Assembly (NCBI GenBank): GCA_029881195.1
Contig: JAOUNB010000009.1
Coordinates: forward strand, 1-41,770
Direction of reading: 5' to 3'
DNA length: 41,770 nt
DNA from: Candidatus Nitrosopumilus sp.
GTDB lineage: Archaea > Thermoproteota > Nitrososphaeria > Nitrososphaerales > Nitrosopumilaceae
In this document: piece by piece, positions 27,888-35,503 of the stretch
How positions within the stretch are numbered: position 1 is the stretch's first letter
Layout: every line of letters starts with the position of its first letter
Made by a program: the position numbers and the translations under genes
Notes under the pieces: model-generated
What the model was told of the DNA's origin: nothing
Databases searched by the model: none
Seen by the model: the letters and a program-made list of their open reading frames with translations, nothing else

Positions 27888-27961
27888 GGGCTCGGAGGGC
27901 TTCGATCCCTCGACCTAGCGGTTCGAAGCCGCTCGCACTATCCAGACTGTGCAACGAGTCC
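27888..27961 (-). tRNA. tRNA-Arg (anticodon TCG)
   Basis: 74 nt, cloverleaf complete on the minus strand: D-stem GCAC/GTGC with a GG-containing loop, anticodon stem AGCGG/CCGCT around the loop CTTCGAA (anticodon TCG, reading CGA), T-stem GAGGG/CCCTC. The acceptor stem GGACTCG/CGAGCCC has one A-C mismatch (positions 3 and 70). The T-loop reads ATCGAAG: A replaces the normal T54 and G sits at position 60. No CCA is encoded. The aminotransferase gene begins downstream on the other strand. Confidence 0.85.
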
Positions 27962-28005
27962 AAACAAGTAAGAATTTAACAGGCCTAAATATCTGTCTAG
28001 ATACT

Positions 28006-29181
28006 TTGAAAGTATCAAAAAAAGTAGTTGGTGTTGAATATGCTATTCGAGATATTGTTCTAGCTGCAAGAAAAATAGAACAAAAAGGAATGCAAGTTGA
28101 TTATCTCAATATCGGTGATCCTGTTCAATTTGGGTTCCAACCTCCTGATAATGTAAAACAAGCTCTAATTGATGCAATTAACAAAGGTGAAAATTACTAT
28201 TCTTCATCTGAAGGTATCTTAGAATTAAGACAAGAAATTGCTAAAAAAGAAAATGCCAAGGGTCTTTCAATTAGCGCTGATGAAATTTTAATCACTAATG
28301 GTGTTTCTGAGGGACTTGACATGGTAATCTCCTCAATCGTAGAAGAAGGAGATGAAGTGCTATTGCCTGGACCATATTATCCGCCATATGCTTCCTATGT
28401 GAGACTACATGGTGGGATTCCTGTAGAATTTGCAGTTGACTTGGATAATTCAACACCTGATATTGAGGATATTAAATCAAAAATTACCTCAAAGACTGTT
28501 GCTATATGTCTAATCAGTCCAAACAATCCAACTGGAGTCGTATTCAATGAAAAATCTCTAAAACAACTGGTGGATCTTGCTAATCAAAATAATCTATATA
28601 TCATATGTGACGAAATCTATGATCAAATAATTTTTGATGAAAAGTTTGTCGGAATTGGAAAAGTTGCAGGAGAATCTCCTGTAATTATTCTTAACGGATT
28701 TTCCAAAGTCCATCTAATGTCTGGATGGCGAATTGGATATATTGCATTTAATCAATCACCACAACTTGATGCATTACGAGAACATCTTCCAAAACTAGCT
28801 AGAGTAAGAATTGCAACAAGCCTTCCAGTACAACATGCCGCATTGGAATCACTTCGAGGCCCTCAAAATTATATTAATGATTTTGTCTCTGAAATCAAAA
28901 AACATCGAGACTTGGTTGTAAAACGTCTCAATGAAATGCCTGGTCTTTCTTGTTCGAATCCAAAAGGTGCATTTTATGCATTCCCAAAGATTGAAGACAA
29001 TAGATTTCGTACCGATAAAGAATTTGTAACAAAATTACTAGAATCAAAAGGCGTTCTTACAGTTCACGGTTCAGGATTTGGAGAAAAATATGGCAGTGGA
29101 TATTTTAGACTAGTTTATCTTCCTAGTCTTGAAATATTAGATTCTGCAATGAATAAAATCCAAGACTTTGTTAGTCAGTAA
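28006..29181 (+). CDS. PLP-dependent class I/II aminotransferase
   Basis: 391 residues from the TTG at 28006 (MKVSKKVVGVEYAIRDIV). An in-frame GTG at 27949 lies inside the tRNA-Arg gene, so the later start is preferred; ATTTAAC at about 27974-27980 is a fitting TATA-like element. Fold-type I features: LPGPYYPPYASYVRLHGG, SPNNPTGVVFNEKS, CDEIYDQI with the Asp that contacts the pyridine nitrogen, the PLP lysine K234 in LNGFSKVHLMSGWRIGY, and the final Arg region YFRLVYLPS. It resembles archaeal aspartate or alanine aminotransferases; substrate cannot be settled by eye. Confidence 0.85.
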   Translation: MKVSKKVVGVEYAIRDIVLAARKIEQKGMQVDYLNIGDPVQFGFQPPDNVKQALIDAINKGENYYSSSEGILELRQEIAKKENAKGLSISADEILITNGVSEGLDMVISSIVEEGDEVLLPGPYYPPYASYVRLHGGIPVEFAVDLDNSTPDIEDIKSKITSKTVAICLISPNNPTGVVFNEKSLKQLVDLANQNNLYIICDEIYDQIIFDEKFVGIGKVAGESPVIILNGFSKVHLMSGWRIGYIAFNQSPQLDALREHLPKLARVRIATSLPVQHAALESLRGPQNYINDFVSEIKKHRDLVVKRLNEMPGLSCSNPKGAFYAFPKIEDNRFRTDKEFVTKLLESKGVLTVHGSGFGEKYGSGYFRLVYLPSLEILDSAMNKIQDFVSQ

Positions 29182-29591
29182 CTCCAAACTGAAAACTTTT
29201 TTGGAACAATTTCAATAATACAATCAGTATCATCTAGTAATTCTTTTGCAGACCTATTCTCTAATGTATTAAAGTATCGTAAAAGGATTTTTTTTGCAAT
29301 TGTTTTAACTTTTTTTTTATCTAAAATCAGTTTGGCATCTCCTTGTCCCATTACTCCATAAATATCAGGTGACTTAATTCCTATATCTACACAAAAAGCA
29401 ACATGCTTGTTTTGTTTTGTATTTTTAGCCTTTAGAGTTTTAGAATTTGTTCCAATATGGAATTTTTTTCCACTATATTTGTACCACACCGGGACAATAT
29501 GAGGTATTTTATTTTTACCAATAGTTGATAATCGTAATACTTTCTGAGATTTTAGAAATTCATCTCTTTTGTCCATGTTTTCTAAATCCAA
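29175..29591 (-). CDS. Pyridoxamine 5'-phosphate oxidase-like flavin-binding protein
   Basis: 138 residues; an alternative start at 29576 (MDKRDEFLKSQKV) would remove five residues. The split-barrel fold binds FMN or F420: KVLRLSTIGKNKIPHIVPVW, then KFHIGTNSKTLKAKNTKQNKHVAFCVD, then GVMGQGDAKLI. In archaea such proteins are often F420-dependent, and the F420:NADPH oxidoreductase gene lies a little upstream on the same strand. It overlaps the aminotransferase stop by 7 nt and the preceding small membrane gene by 32 nt (17 nt with the shorter start). Substrate unknown. Confidence 0.75.
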   Translation of the reverse strand: MDLENMDKRDEFLKSQKVLRLSTIGKNKIPHIVPVWYKYSGKKFHIGTNSKTLKAKNTKQNKHVAFCVDIGIKSPDIYGVMGQGDAKLILDKKKVKTIAKKILLRYFNTLENRSAKELLDDTDCIIEIVPKKFSVWSY

Positions 29592-29793
29592 GTACTATCA
29601 TAAAAATCCCAAAGCTTATCATTGCAGCAGAAACTTTCTCATTTGTAAACTCTGAATTTACCAAAAAATCTTCAACAAATTCTGGTCCCCAAATTAATAG
29701 CTGCTGAATCAGAACGATTCCGCCCATAACACAAAATAAAATGCCTATTGCAGTAAACCAATTTCTACCACGTCTATAGTATTCATGACTCAT
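29560..29793 (-). CDS. Small two-span membrane protein
   Basis: 77 residues. Two hydrophobic helices (about 13-33 and 53-68) separated by an acidic loop (GPEFVEDFLVNSEFTNEKVS), with basic residues at both ends (YYRRGRN, RKHGQKR), so both termini are probably cytoplasmic. No catalytic motif. It lies between npdG and the PPOX-like gene in a same-strand cluster, 17 nt from npdG and overlapping the next gene, so it is probably co-transcribed with them. Function unknown. Confidence 0.6.
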   Translation of the reverse strand: MSHEYYRRGRNWFTAIGILFCVMGGIVLIQQLLIWGPEFVEDFLVNSEFTNEKVSAAMISFGIFMIVLGFRKHGQKR

Positions 29794-29809
29794 GATAAAT
29801 AAAAAAGAT

Positions 29810-30481
29810 TTAGATGATTTTGATGCCAGGATTCTTTATCTTGTTTCTAATCATTGCATTAAGTAACAATGGTGTAGACATTTCTGCAAGATATGATAAT
29901 TCAATTGGTCCCAAGTAGATTGATCTTAGACCTTTTATTTCATCAATCAAAGTATTTACAACTTGAACTGAATCATTGTCATCTCCACAAACAAATATGT
30001 CATAATCTAGTTCTAGAGTTGGATTCACTAATTTTTTCTCAGAAATCACATGAAATGCCGAAACCAATCTTGATTTATTTTTCATATGATTTAAAACAAG
30101 TTTGTATGAAAATGGTTTGTTTTCTTTAATTGAAATACACTCAAATCCAACATCCGTCTTTGTCATTGGAACAATTGGAGATACTACTACACAACTATCT
30201 TTGACTTCTGATAATATTCCAGAACACACCGAATCAATATTCTCATAAGGAATTGACAAAATCAAAACATCACTCTCTTTTGCAACTGAGACATTGTCTT
30301 TTCCAGAAATTGATCCTTTTATTTCGCCAAATGCTTCTTTTGCAAGATTTGTATATTCAACTGCAGATTCTGATGCTCTTTCAGCATCTCTAGATCCAAT
30401 AATTACATCATGATTTTGTGACCATCTTAGAGCAAAACCTTTGCCCATGCCACCAGTTCCACCAATAATTCCTACTTTCAT
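29810..30481 (-). CDS. npdG: F420:NADPH oxidoreductase (Fno)
   Basis: 223 residues. It moves a hydride between reduced F420 and NADP+ in the cytoplasm. The N-terminal Rossmann motif is GIIGGTGGMGKGFALRW at about 4-20, followed by the NADP-preferring IIGSRD at about 27-32. The segments VLILSIPYENID and VVVSPIVPM (about 72-105) and the late LGPIELSYLAEMSTPLLLNAM helix are typical of the family. Downstream on the same strand lie a small membrane gene and a PPOX-like flavin or F420 protein, suggesting an F420-related cluster. Confidence 0.9.
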   Translation of the reverse strand: MKVGIIGGTGGMGKGFALRWSQNHDVIIGSRDAERASESAVEYTNLAKEAFGEIKGSISGKDNVSVAKESDVLILSIPYENIDSVCSGILSEVKDSCVVVSPIVPMTKTDVGFECISIKENKPFSYKLVLNHMKNKSRLVSAFHVISEKKLVNPTLELDYDIFVCGDDNDSVQVVNTLIDEIKGLRSIYLGPIELSYLAEMSTPLLLNAMIRNKIKNPGIKII

Positions 30482-30532
30482 GATTATTCATCTGATAATC
30501 TTATTATTATCTTTATTTGAATTCCGAACAAG

Positions 30533-31153
30533 TTGGGACATATTATTTTCCTAAGACATGGTCAAGCAAAAAACAATACTGAGAGAATTTTAGCTGGCAG
30601 AACAGAAGGTATCCCTTTAACTGATATTGGAATAAAGCAAGCAGAACATACTGCTAAATTACTTGAACAGATGAATATCTCTGCAATTTACTCTAGTCCA
30701 ATTCAAAGAGCAAAACATACTGCAGACATTGTTGGAAAACATAACTCTCTTGATGTAATGACTGATGATCGTCTAATTGAGCTTGATATGGGAAAATTTA
30801 CTGGTGTTCCATATGACGAAATTTTTACCAGTCATGGTAATGTCTTCATGAAATTTTACAACGGTGAATTAGAAATAGCTCACAACGGAGTAGAGACTTT
30901 CTCTGAGGTCAAAAAACGAGTTTTAGGAATCGTTGATCATGTAATTGAAAAGCATCCAGATGAAAATGTGGTTCTTGTAACTCACATGGATCCAATCAAA
31001 GCAATGCTTTCTACCATAATTGATCTATCGCCTACTAACCTCTTTGAATTAATTATAGAAAACGCTTCTCTGAATCTCTTTAGAGAAAAAGATCGAAAAT
31101 TCTCTTTATCAGGACTTAATGTAATGCATCCCTCTCGTTTCGATCTGCGTTGA
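30533..31153 (+). CDS. Histidine phosphatase family protein
   Basis: 206 residues with TTG as start (GHIIFLRHGQAKNNTERILA). The phosphohistidine motif RHG is at about 8-10. SPIQRAKHTADIVG (about 55) supplies the second Arg, ELDMGKF and the Glu-rich loop match the phosphoglycerate mutase superfamily, and THMDPIKAML (about 149) carries the second catalytic His. Members remove phosphate from sugars, cofactor precursors such as alpha-ribazole phosphate, or small metabolites; the substrate is not readable. The gene is divergent from npdG and lies before the oxidase operon, whose promoter is separate. Confidence 0.88.
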   Translation: MGHIIFLRHGQAKNNTERILAGRTEGIPLTDIGIKQAEHTAKLLEQMNISAIYSSPIQRAKHTADIVGKHNSLDVMTDDRLIELDMGKFTGVPYDEIFTSHGNVFMKFYNGELEIAHNGVETFSEVKKRVLGIVDHVIEKHPDENVVLVTHMDPIKAMLSTIIDLSPTNLFELIIENASLNLFREKDRKFSLSGLNVMHPSRFDLR

Positions 31154-31175
31154 TATCTAGTAATCTTGAAAACCC

Positions 31176-31182
31176 TTAAATA
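31176..31182 (+). promoter_or_regulatory. TATA-like box of the oxidase operon
   Basis: TTAAATA follows AACCC, which could be a BRE-like element with it. It is centred about 34 nt before the ATG of the first oxidase gene, predicting a transcription start near 31205 and a short leader. Confidence 0.5.
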
Positions 31183-31212
31183 GAAATTATTGTCCACGTC
31201 ATTCAATCGCTA

Positions 31213-31473
31213 ATGAAGAAACTGGTCGTATTATTCTTAGTATTGGCAGTAATAGTTGTAATTCCGGCTGTTCAATCAGCATTTGCTGCAGGTGCTGAAC
31301 CTGGAGAATACCTAGATCGTAGAGTAGTTATTTGGAACTTATTTTTTAAAATGATGACTATAGCATTTGTAGTTGGTGCTGTAGTGTCTGGTACAATGAT
31401 TTGGCAGTGCTGGAGATTTAGAGAATCTCATCCTAAAGCAAAACCAACTGCATATGAGGGGACCGACTGGTAG
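31213..31473 (+). CDS. Oxidase subunit II, N-terminal part (signal and first helix)
   Basis: 86 residues. A signal peptide or anchor (1-25, ending SAFAAG) and then a membrane helix at about 42-65 (WNLFFKMMTIAFVVGAVVSG) followed by a basic stretch CWRFRESHPKAKP. This is the layout of the first half of cytochrome oxidase subunit II: signal, helix I and the cytoplasmic loop. The CuA half is the next gene, 2 nt downstream and in another frame. The two products would have to associate as a split subunit. First gene of the oxidase operon. Confidence 0.8.
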   Translation: MKKLVVLFLVLAVIVVIPAVQSAFAAGAEPGEYLDRRVVIWNLFFKMMTIAFVVGAVVSGTMIWQCWRFRESHPKAKPTAYEGTDW

Positions 31474-31475
31474 AA

Positions 31476-31907
31476 TTGAGCGGACACTCTAACTGGCCTG
31501 AATGGATCTATGTAGGTGTTGTAATTGCATTAATGGTTTGGGTAGGAGCAGAAGCTTGGGAAGCAGAAAGACTTGTGGAGCATGTTCCTGAAGGTGCCGA
31601 GATTATCAAAGTTACTGGACAACAGTGGTTCTGGACTTTTGAGCATGAAGATGGTACCAAAGAAATTGGCGAATTACATGTTGAAAAAGGTAAGGCATAC
31701 AAGTTTGAAATACATTCTAAAGATGTTAATCATTCATTTAACATTCATGATTATGTTATTTTGATGGATGCAATTCCTGGTAGAGTTAATACTGTGTGGT
31801 TTGCACCAACTGATGTCGGAGAACATGATATTCAATGTAGAGAATATTGTGGATTAATTCACTATAATATGAGAGGAACATTATATGTGGAGGAACCATC
31901 ATCTTGA
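31476..31907 (+). CDS. Heme-copper oxidase subunit II, CuA domain
   Basis: 143 residues with a TTG start two bases after the previous stop. A single membrane helix (about 10-28) corresponds to helix II of subunit II. The cupredoxin part follows: GQQWFWTFEHEDG is the aromatic electron-entry patch, and CuA ligands are H86, C121, E123, C125, H129 and M132 (the CREYCGLIHYNM segment). It accepts electrons, probably from a small blue copper protein, and passes them to subunit I. It lacks the first helix, which is encoded by the preceding gene. Confidence 0.93.
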   Translation: MSGHSNWPEWIYVGVVIALMVWVGAEAWEAERLVEHVPEGAEIIKVTGQQWFWTFEHEDGTKEIGELHVEKGKAYKFEIHSKDVNHSFNIHDYVILMDAIPGRVNTVWFAPTDVGEHDIQCREYCGLIHYNMRGTLYVEEPSS

Positions 31908-31930
31908 TAACGCTTTTATCTCAACTATTT

Positions 31931-31935
31931 GGAGG
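31931..31935 (+). promoter_or_regulatory. Shine-Dalgarno site of oxidase subunit I
   Basis: GGAGG lies 9 nt before the ATG at 31945, a good match to the 3' end of archaeal 16S rRNA. It supports translation of this internal operon gene by the leadered route, unlike the leaderless first genes of many units here. Confidence 0.6.
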
Positions 31936-31944
31936 AATTAACTG

Positions 31945-33471
31945 ATGGTTCTAGAACTACAAAAACCACGTCCAATTTGGCAAATAATGTTTTCAACACA
32001 CCATACTGATGTTGGTTTACTTTACCTTATTTCGTCACTAGGATTCTTATTCTTAGGTGGTGCATTAGCTCTTGCAATTAGAGCAGAATTGTTCTTACCA
32101 GGTGCACAAATTATTGGTGACGCAATGACCTTTAACAGAATATTTACCGTTCACGGTACTACGTTGATCTTTTTATTTATCATACCATTTGCATCTTCAG
32201 TTGGTAACTACTTTGTTCCAATTATGGTTAGGTACAAGGATATGGCATATCCAAAACTCAATGCAATTGCATTTTGGATGATTCCACCAGCAGGTGCACT
32301 CATTTGGTTAGGCTTCGCAGACTTTACATGGTATGCAACACCTCCTTACTCAATTATCAGTGCTCCAGGTCCAGCTGCTGACATGTGGATATTTGGCTTA
32401 AAAATCTTAGGTATTTCATCAGTACTTGGTGCCATTAATTTTATCGTCACAATTCTAAAATGTAAACATCCAGACATGTCAATTGGGCAAGTTCCACTTT
32501 TGGCATGGTCATTTTTGTCATCATCTTTGATTATTTTAGTTGCAATCCCAACCTTTGCAGCAGCACTATTAATGCTACTTACCGACAGACTTGGTGTTAG
32601 TGGATTCTTCAATCCTGCGATGGGTGGAGATCCAATTGCATATGCACACTTGTTTTGGTTTACATTTCATCCTGAAGTGTACGTATTAGTAATTCCCGCA
32701 ATTGGAATGATGTATGAAATAATCCCAAGATTTTCAAGAAAACCAATTTACAGTTTCAACTCTGGAATATTCGCATTTGTCTTATTGTCTATAGTTGGAT
32801 TTTCGTCATGGGCACACCACATGTATGCAACAGGCATGTCATTTACCGAAAAAACAGTCTTTATGGTAGGAACTCTTGCAGCAGTGCCAGCATCTGCAAT
32901 GCACGTCTTTAACTTTATTGCAACAATGTGGAATTCTAGAATCAAATTTTCAACACCAATGATGTGGGCAGTTGGTGGTATTGCATTATTCTTCTCTGCA
33001 GGTGCAGGTGGGGTGGCAAATGCTGCCATGCCACTAGACTTTTCAACACATGATACATACTGGGTAGTTGGTCACTTCCATCTCTTTGTGATGGGAACTA
33101 TTGCATTTGGCTCAATTGCTTTCCTCTACTACATGTTCCCATACGTTACAGGAAGAATGTATAATGAAACAATGGGCAAAATCCACTTTGTGATGTCCTT
33201 TATAGGAACAGTGTTGGTATTTTTCACACAACACGTGCTTGGTTTGTATGGTATGCCAAGAAGAATTTTCGATTATCCTCCAATTCCAGAATGGATTGCT
33301 ATGAACCAAATTGCATCTGTTGGTGCAATGATTATTGGTGTCAGTATGGCAATCTTCTTAGCAAACATGATTTACAGTTCTGGAAAAGGACAACTTGCAA
33401 ATACCGAAGATCCATTTGGTGTAGGTGGCAAGTATTACTATCCATTTGAGGCAAAGAATCCATCACATTAG
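31945..33471 (+). CDS. Heme-copper oxidase subunit I
   Basis: 508 residues, 12 helices. The catalytic subunit reduces oxygen to water and pumps protons. Heme ligands are H70 and H379 (low-spin) and H377 (active-site heme); CuB ligands are H242, H291 and H292. The cross-linked Tyr is present (HPEVY, Tyr246), as are Glu244 and the D-channel entrance Asp99 (KDMAYPK), so it is A1-like. The K-channel lysine, however, is replaced by H320 in VPASAMHVFNF where bovine has VPTGVKVFSW; the spacing to flanking heme ligands is identical to bovine, so the alignment has no gap. It follows the CuA gene in the operon. Confidence 0.95.
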   Translation: MVLELQKPRPIWQIMFSTHHTDVGLLYLISSLGFLFLGGALALAIRAELFLPGAQIIGDAMTFNRIFTVHGTTLIFLFIIPFASSVGNYFVPIMVRYKDMAYPKLNAIAFWMIPPAGALIWLGFADFTWYATPPYSIISAPGPAADMWIFGLKILGISSVLGAINFIVTILKCKHPDMSIGQVPLLAWSFLSSSLIILVAIPTFAAALLMLLTDRLGVSGFFNPAMGGDPIAYAHLFWFTFHPEVYVLVIPAIGMMYEIIPRFSRKPIYSFNSGIFAFVLLSIVGFSSWAHHMYATGMSFTEKTVFMVGTLAAVPASAMHVFNFIATMWNSRIKFSTPMMWAVGGIALFFSAGAGGVANAAMPLDFSTHDTYWVVGHFHLFVMGTIAFGSIAFLYYMFPYVTGRMYNETMGKIHFVMSFIGTVLVFFTQHVLGLYGMPRRIFDYPPIPEWIAMNQIASVGAMIIGVSMAIFLANMIYSSGKGQLANTEDPFGVGGKYYYPFEAKNPSH

Positions 33472-33474
33472 GAG
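33471..33474 (+). promoter_or_regulatory. Shine-Dalgarno site of the cupredoxin gene
   Basis: GGAG overlaps the stop codon of subunit I and lies 9 nt before the ATG at 33484. This suggests translational coupling between the two genes. Confidence 0.5.
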
Positions 33475-33483
33475 ATATATGAA

Positions 33484-34446
33484 ATGAGTCACGAGAATAA
33501 CCAAACAGTTTACAGGACAACTTCAGCTAGAACCGGAAAAATGATGATAATTATGTTAGGCATTTGTATTGTCGGCGGAGTAATATTCTTTTCAATGTGG
33601 GACTATTGGATATCAGAACCAGCTCCAGTTGTTGCAATGATGGCAGGTAGTGGTGATCATGCGGCTCCTGCGGCACAAACTGGAAAAACCATTACACAGG
33701 ATCTTGTATTTATTGAATCATCAGACTTTAGAACTTTGGCGTTTAATGCATTGCCCGGAGAACCTGATAACAATCCAACAATCAACATGAATGTTGGAGA
33801 CAAAGTCGTGTTCAATGTAGATAATGGAGGAAAATCCTTTCACTCTTTTGGTGTCACTAAAGATGCTGAAGGATTTGGTGGAATAATTCCTGGAAGTGAA
33901 GTAGCATCAGCATCAAATCCATTAAAACCAGGTGAGGCCGGCTCATCAGAATTTATTGCAGGCGAAGAAGGAACTTACTATTACATATGTACAGTTCCAG
34001 GTCATAGGGAACAAGGAATGGTTGGAGAAATTATCGTTGGTCCTTCACAAGGTGGCAGCTCTCAAGCTGCAGCGGCCCCAACTGGTGTATCTCATGACTT
34101 TATTTTGGACTTTGTAGAGTCTAGCGATTTCAGAACTTTGGCGTTTAATGCATTACCCGGAGAAGATGGACATAATCCAGAAATTAAAGTAAATTCAGGT
34201 GATGAGGTAACTGTTACATCCAATAATCTTGGTAAATCATTTCATGCATTTGGTGTTGTTACAAATCCTGAAGACTTTAACAGTATAGTAATGGATTCTG
34301 CAATTGCATCTGCATCAAACCCGTTAAAACCAGGTGAAGGTGGAAGTGTCACTTTTACTGCTGGTGCACCAGGAACTTACTATTACATATGTACAGTTCC
34401 AGGACATGCATTACAAGGCATGCAAGGTAGTTTCATAGTAGAATAG
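33484..34446 (+). CDS. Membrane-anchored two-domain blue copper protein
   Basis: 320 residues. A membrane anchor at about 19-38 is followed by a short Ala-rich linker and two plastocyanin-like cupredoxin domains (about 70-186 and 204-320). Type 1 copper ligands are complete in both: H120, C169, H174, M179 and H254, C303, H308, M313 (each YICTVPGH...QGM). The two domains are near copies, with identical DNA runs of 23 and 32 nt at a constant 402-base offset. It probably carries electrons to the CuA domain on the outer membrane face, replacing cytochrome c. It sits in the oxidase operon between subunit I and heme A synthase. Confidence 0.9.
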   Translation: MSHENNQTVYRTTSARTGKMMIIMLGICIVGGVIFFSMWDYWISEPAPVVAMMAGSGDHAAPAAQTGKTITQDLVFIESSDFRTLAFNALPGEPDNNPTINMNVGDKVVFNVDNGGKSFHSFGVTKDAEGFGGIIPGSEVASASNPLKPGEAGSSEFIAGEEGTYYYICTVPGHREQGMVGEIIVGPSQGGSSQAAAAPTGVSHDFILDFVESSDFRTLAFNALPGEDGHNPEIKVNSGDEVTVTSNNLGKSFHAFGVVTNPEDFNSIVMDSAIASASNPLKPGEGGSVTFTAGAPGTYYYICTVPGHALQGMQGSFIVE

Positions 34447-34448
34447 TT

Positions 34449-34892
34449 TTGGCAATTCAGTTTCTTGCATTAACAACAATGGTAGTCTTATATTCACTGA
34501 TGTTTATTGGTGGGTACATTTCAGCTGCGGGACTTGGACTGACGTGTCCTGAATGGCCTTTATGTCCAAACGGAGTAATGCCATCAGAAGAATATCTTAT
34601 TGAATGGATTCATAGAACAATTGCTGCAACCACTGGGGTATTAGTAATTGCAACGATGGTTGCAAGTCTACTCAATAAGAATTCTGACTTGAAAATAAAA
34701 ATTACAAGCTCTCTTGCCACTGCATTGGTAATTACACAAATTACACTTGGAGCCTTGGTCATTGACACAAAACTTCATGCAGTACTAGTGGCAATTCACT
34801 TGGGAATTGGAATCTGGTTATTTGCTATGGTATTGTTAACCACATTATTTGCATTCAGAATTTCTAAAATGACTATAAAATCTACAGTTTAG
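34449..34892 (+). CDS. ctaA: Half-size heme A synthase (CtaA-like)
   Basis: 147 residues from a TTG, 2 nt after the cupredoxin stop. Four membrane helices (about 3-26, 52-75, 85-105, 110-135) match one half of the eight-helix CtaA, as in other archaea, so it probably acts as a dimer. GGYISAAGLGLTCPEWPLCP holds the cysteine pair C33 and C39 on the outer loop; H55 (EWIHRT), H110 and H117 are candidate heme ligands. It oxidises the heme O methyl group to a formyl to give heme A for subunit I. It is the last gene of the operon and overlaps the next, convergent gene by 11 nt. Confidence 0.9.
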   Translation: MAIQFLALTTMVVLYSLMFIGGYISAAGLGLTCPEWPLCPNGVMPSEEYLIEWIHRTIAATTGVLVIATMVASLLNKNSDLKIKITSSLATALVITQITLGALVIDTKLHAVLVAIHLGIGIWLFAMVLLTTLFAFRISKMTIKSTV

Positions 34893-35406
34893 GTTTTTTG
34901 AAAATTTTTGGCAGGTAAATGTAGATTATTACTCCTGTAAATACTAAAGCACCAACAATTATCGCACTAAAGAAGATTATCCCAAATGGGCTTTGGGTTC
35001 CCATGTTAAAAGTATAAGTTATGATGCCTTCTTTTCCACTCATATCATACAAGTCAATCTTTACAATATGGTTTCCTTGCTGTCTCCAAACATAATCAAA
35101 ATCCCAATGAGAACCTTCGATGGATTTTGGAGGTATTGTATCTACTTGTTGGTCATTAAAAAAAATTCGAATTCCCATTGTAAATCTATCTACTTCGTTG
35201 TATTCAAATCCTTCAGTTACTTTTACCAAAAATTGGGATGGTTCTCCAACTTGTGGAAATTCAGGTAATGTGGCTACCTGAACTCTGTACCCAGCCTCAA
35301 ATTGCTCTGCAGAATTAAACATTGAATGAGCATACGCTTCATCATAAAATGCGACTGATGAAAATATCAAAATCAAGATCAGAAAAACTGATCGCTTTTT
35401 GGCCAT
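34882..35406 (-). CDS. Secreted/membrane-anchored protein near the oxidase operon
   Basis: 174 residues. A signal peptide (about 1-26, ending DEAYA before HSMF) is followed by an extracellular beta-rich domain (about 30-135) and a C-terminal membrane helix (about 142-165) with a basic tail. The segment EFPQVGEPSQFLVKVTEGFE and the later FDYVWRQQGNHIVKIDLYDM are reminiscent of YtkA-like or FixH-like immunoglobulin-type domains that occur near oxidases, but the match is loose. The mature N-terminal HSM could bind copper. It converges on ctaA with an 11-nt overlap. Function unknown. Confidence 0.6.
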   Translation of the reverse strand: MAKKRSVFLILILIFSSVAFYDEAYAHSMFNSAEQFEAGYRVQVATLPEFPQVGEPSQFLVKVTEGFEYNEVDRFTMGIRIFFNDQQVDTIPPKSIEGSHWDFDYVWRQQGNHIVKIDLYDMSGKEGIITYTFNMGTQSPFGIIFFSAIIVGALVFTGVIIYIYLPKIFKKPKL

Positions 35407-35472
35407 TCAAAGATATTATTATTTCACATGAATATATTGTAAATCAATTATTATGGGGAAATCTTCAAAACC

Positions 35473-35479
35473 TTTAAAT
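35473..35479 (+). promoter_or_regulatory. TATA box of the SRPBCC gene
   Basis: TTTAAAT is centred about 28 nt before the TTG at 35504, the spacing of a leaderless mRNA, and supports TTG as the start codon. Confidence 0.55.
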
Positions 35480-35503
35480 CCTTATTGACAAGAAACTCAA
35501 TCG

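Noticed and set aside
27949-28005. N-terminal extension of the aminotransferase from GTG 27949
   Set aside because: It starts inside the tRNA-Arg gene and the extra residues have no family similarity; the TTG at 28006 fits the family start and a TATA-like element.
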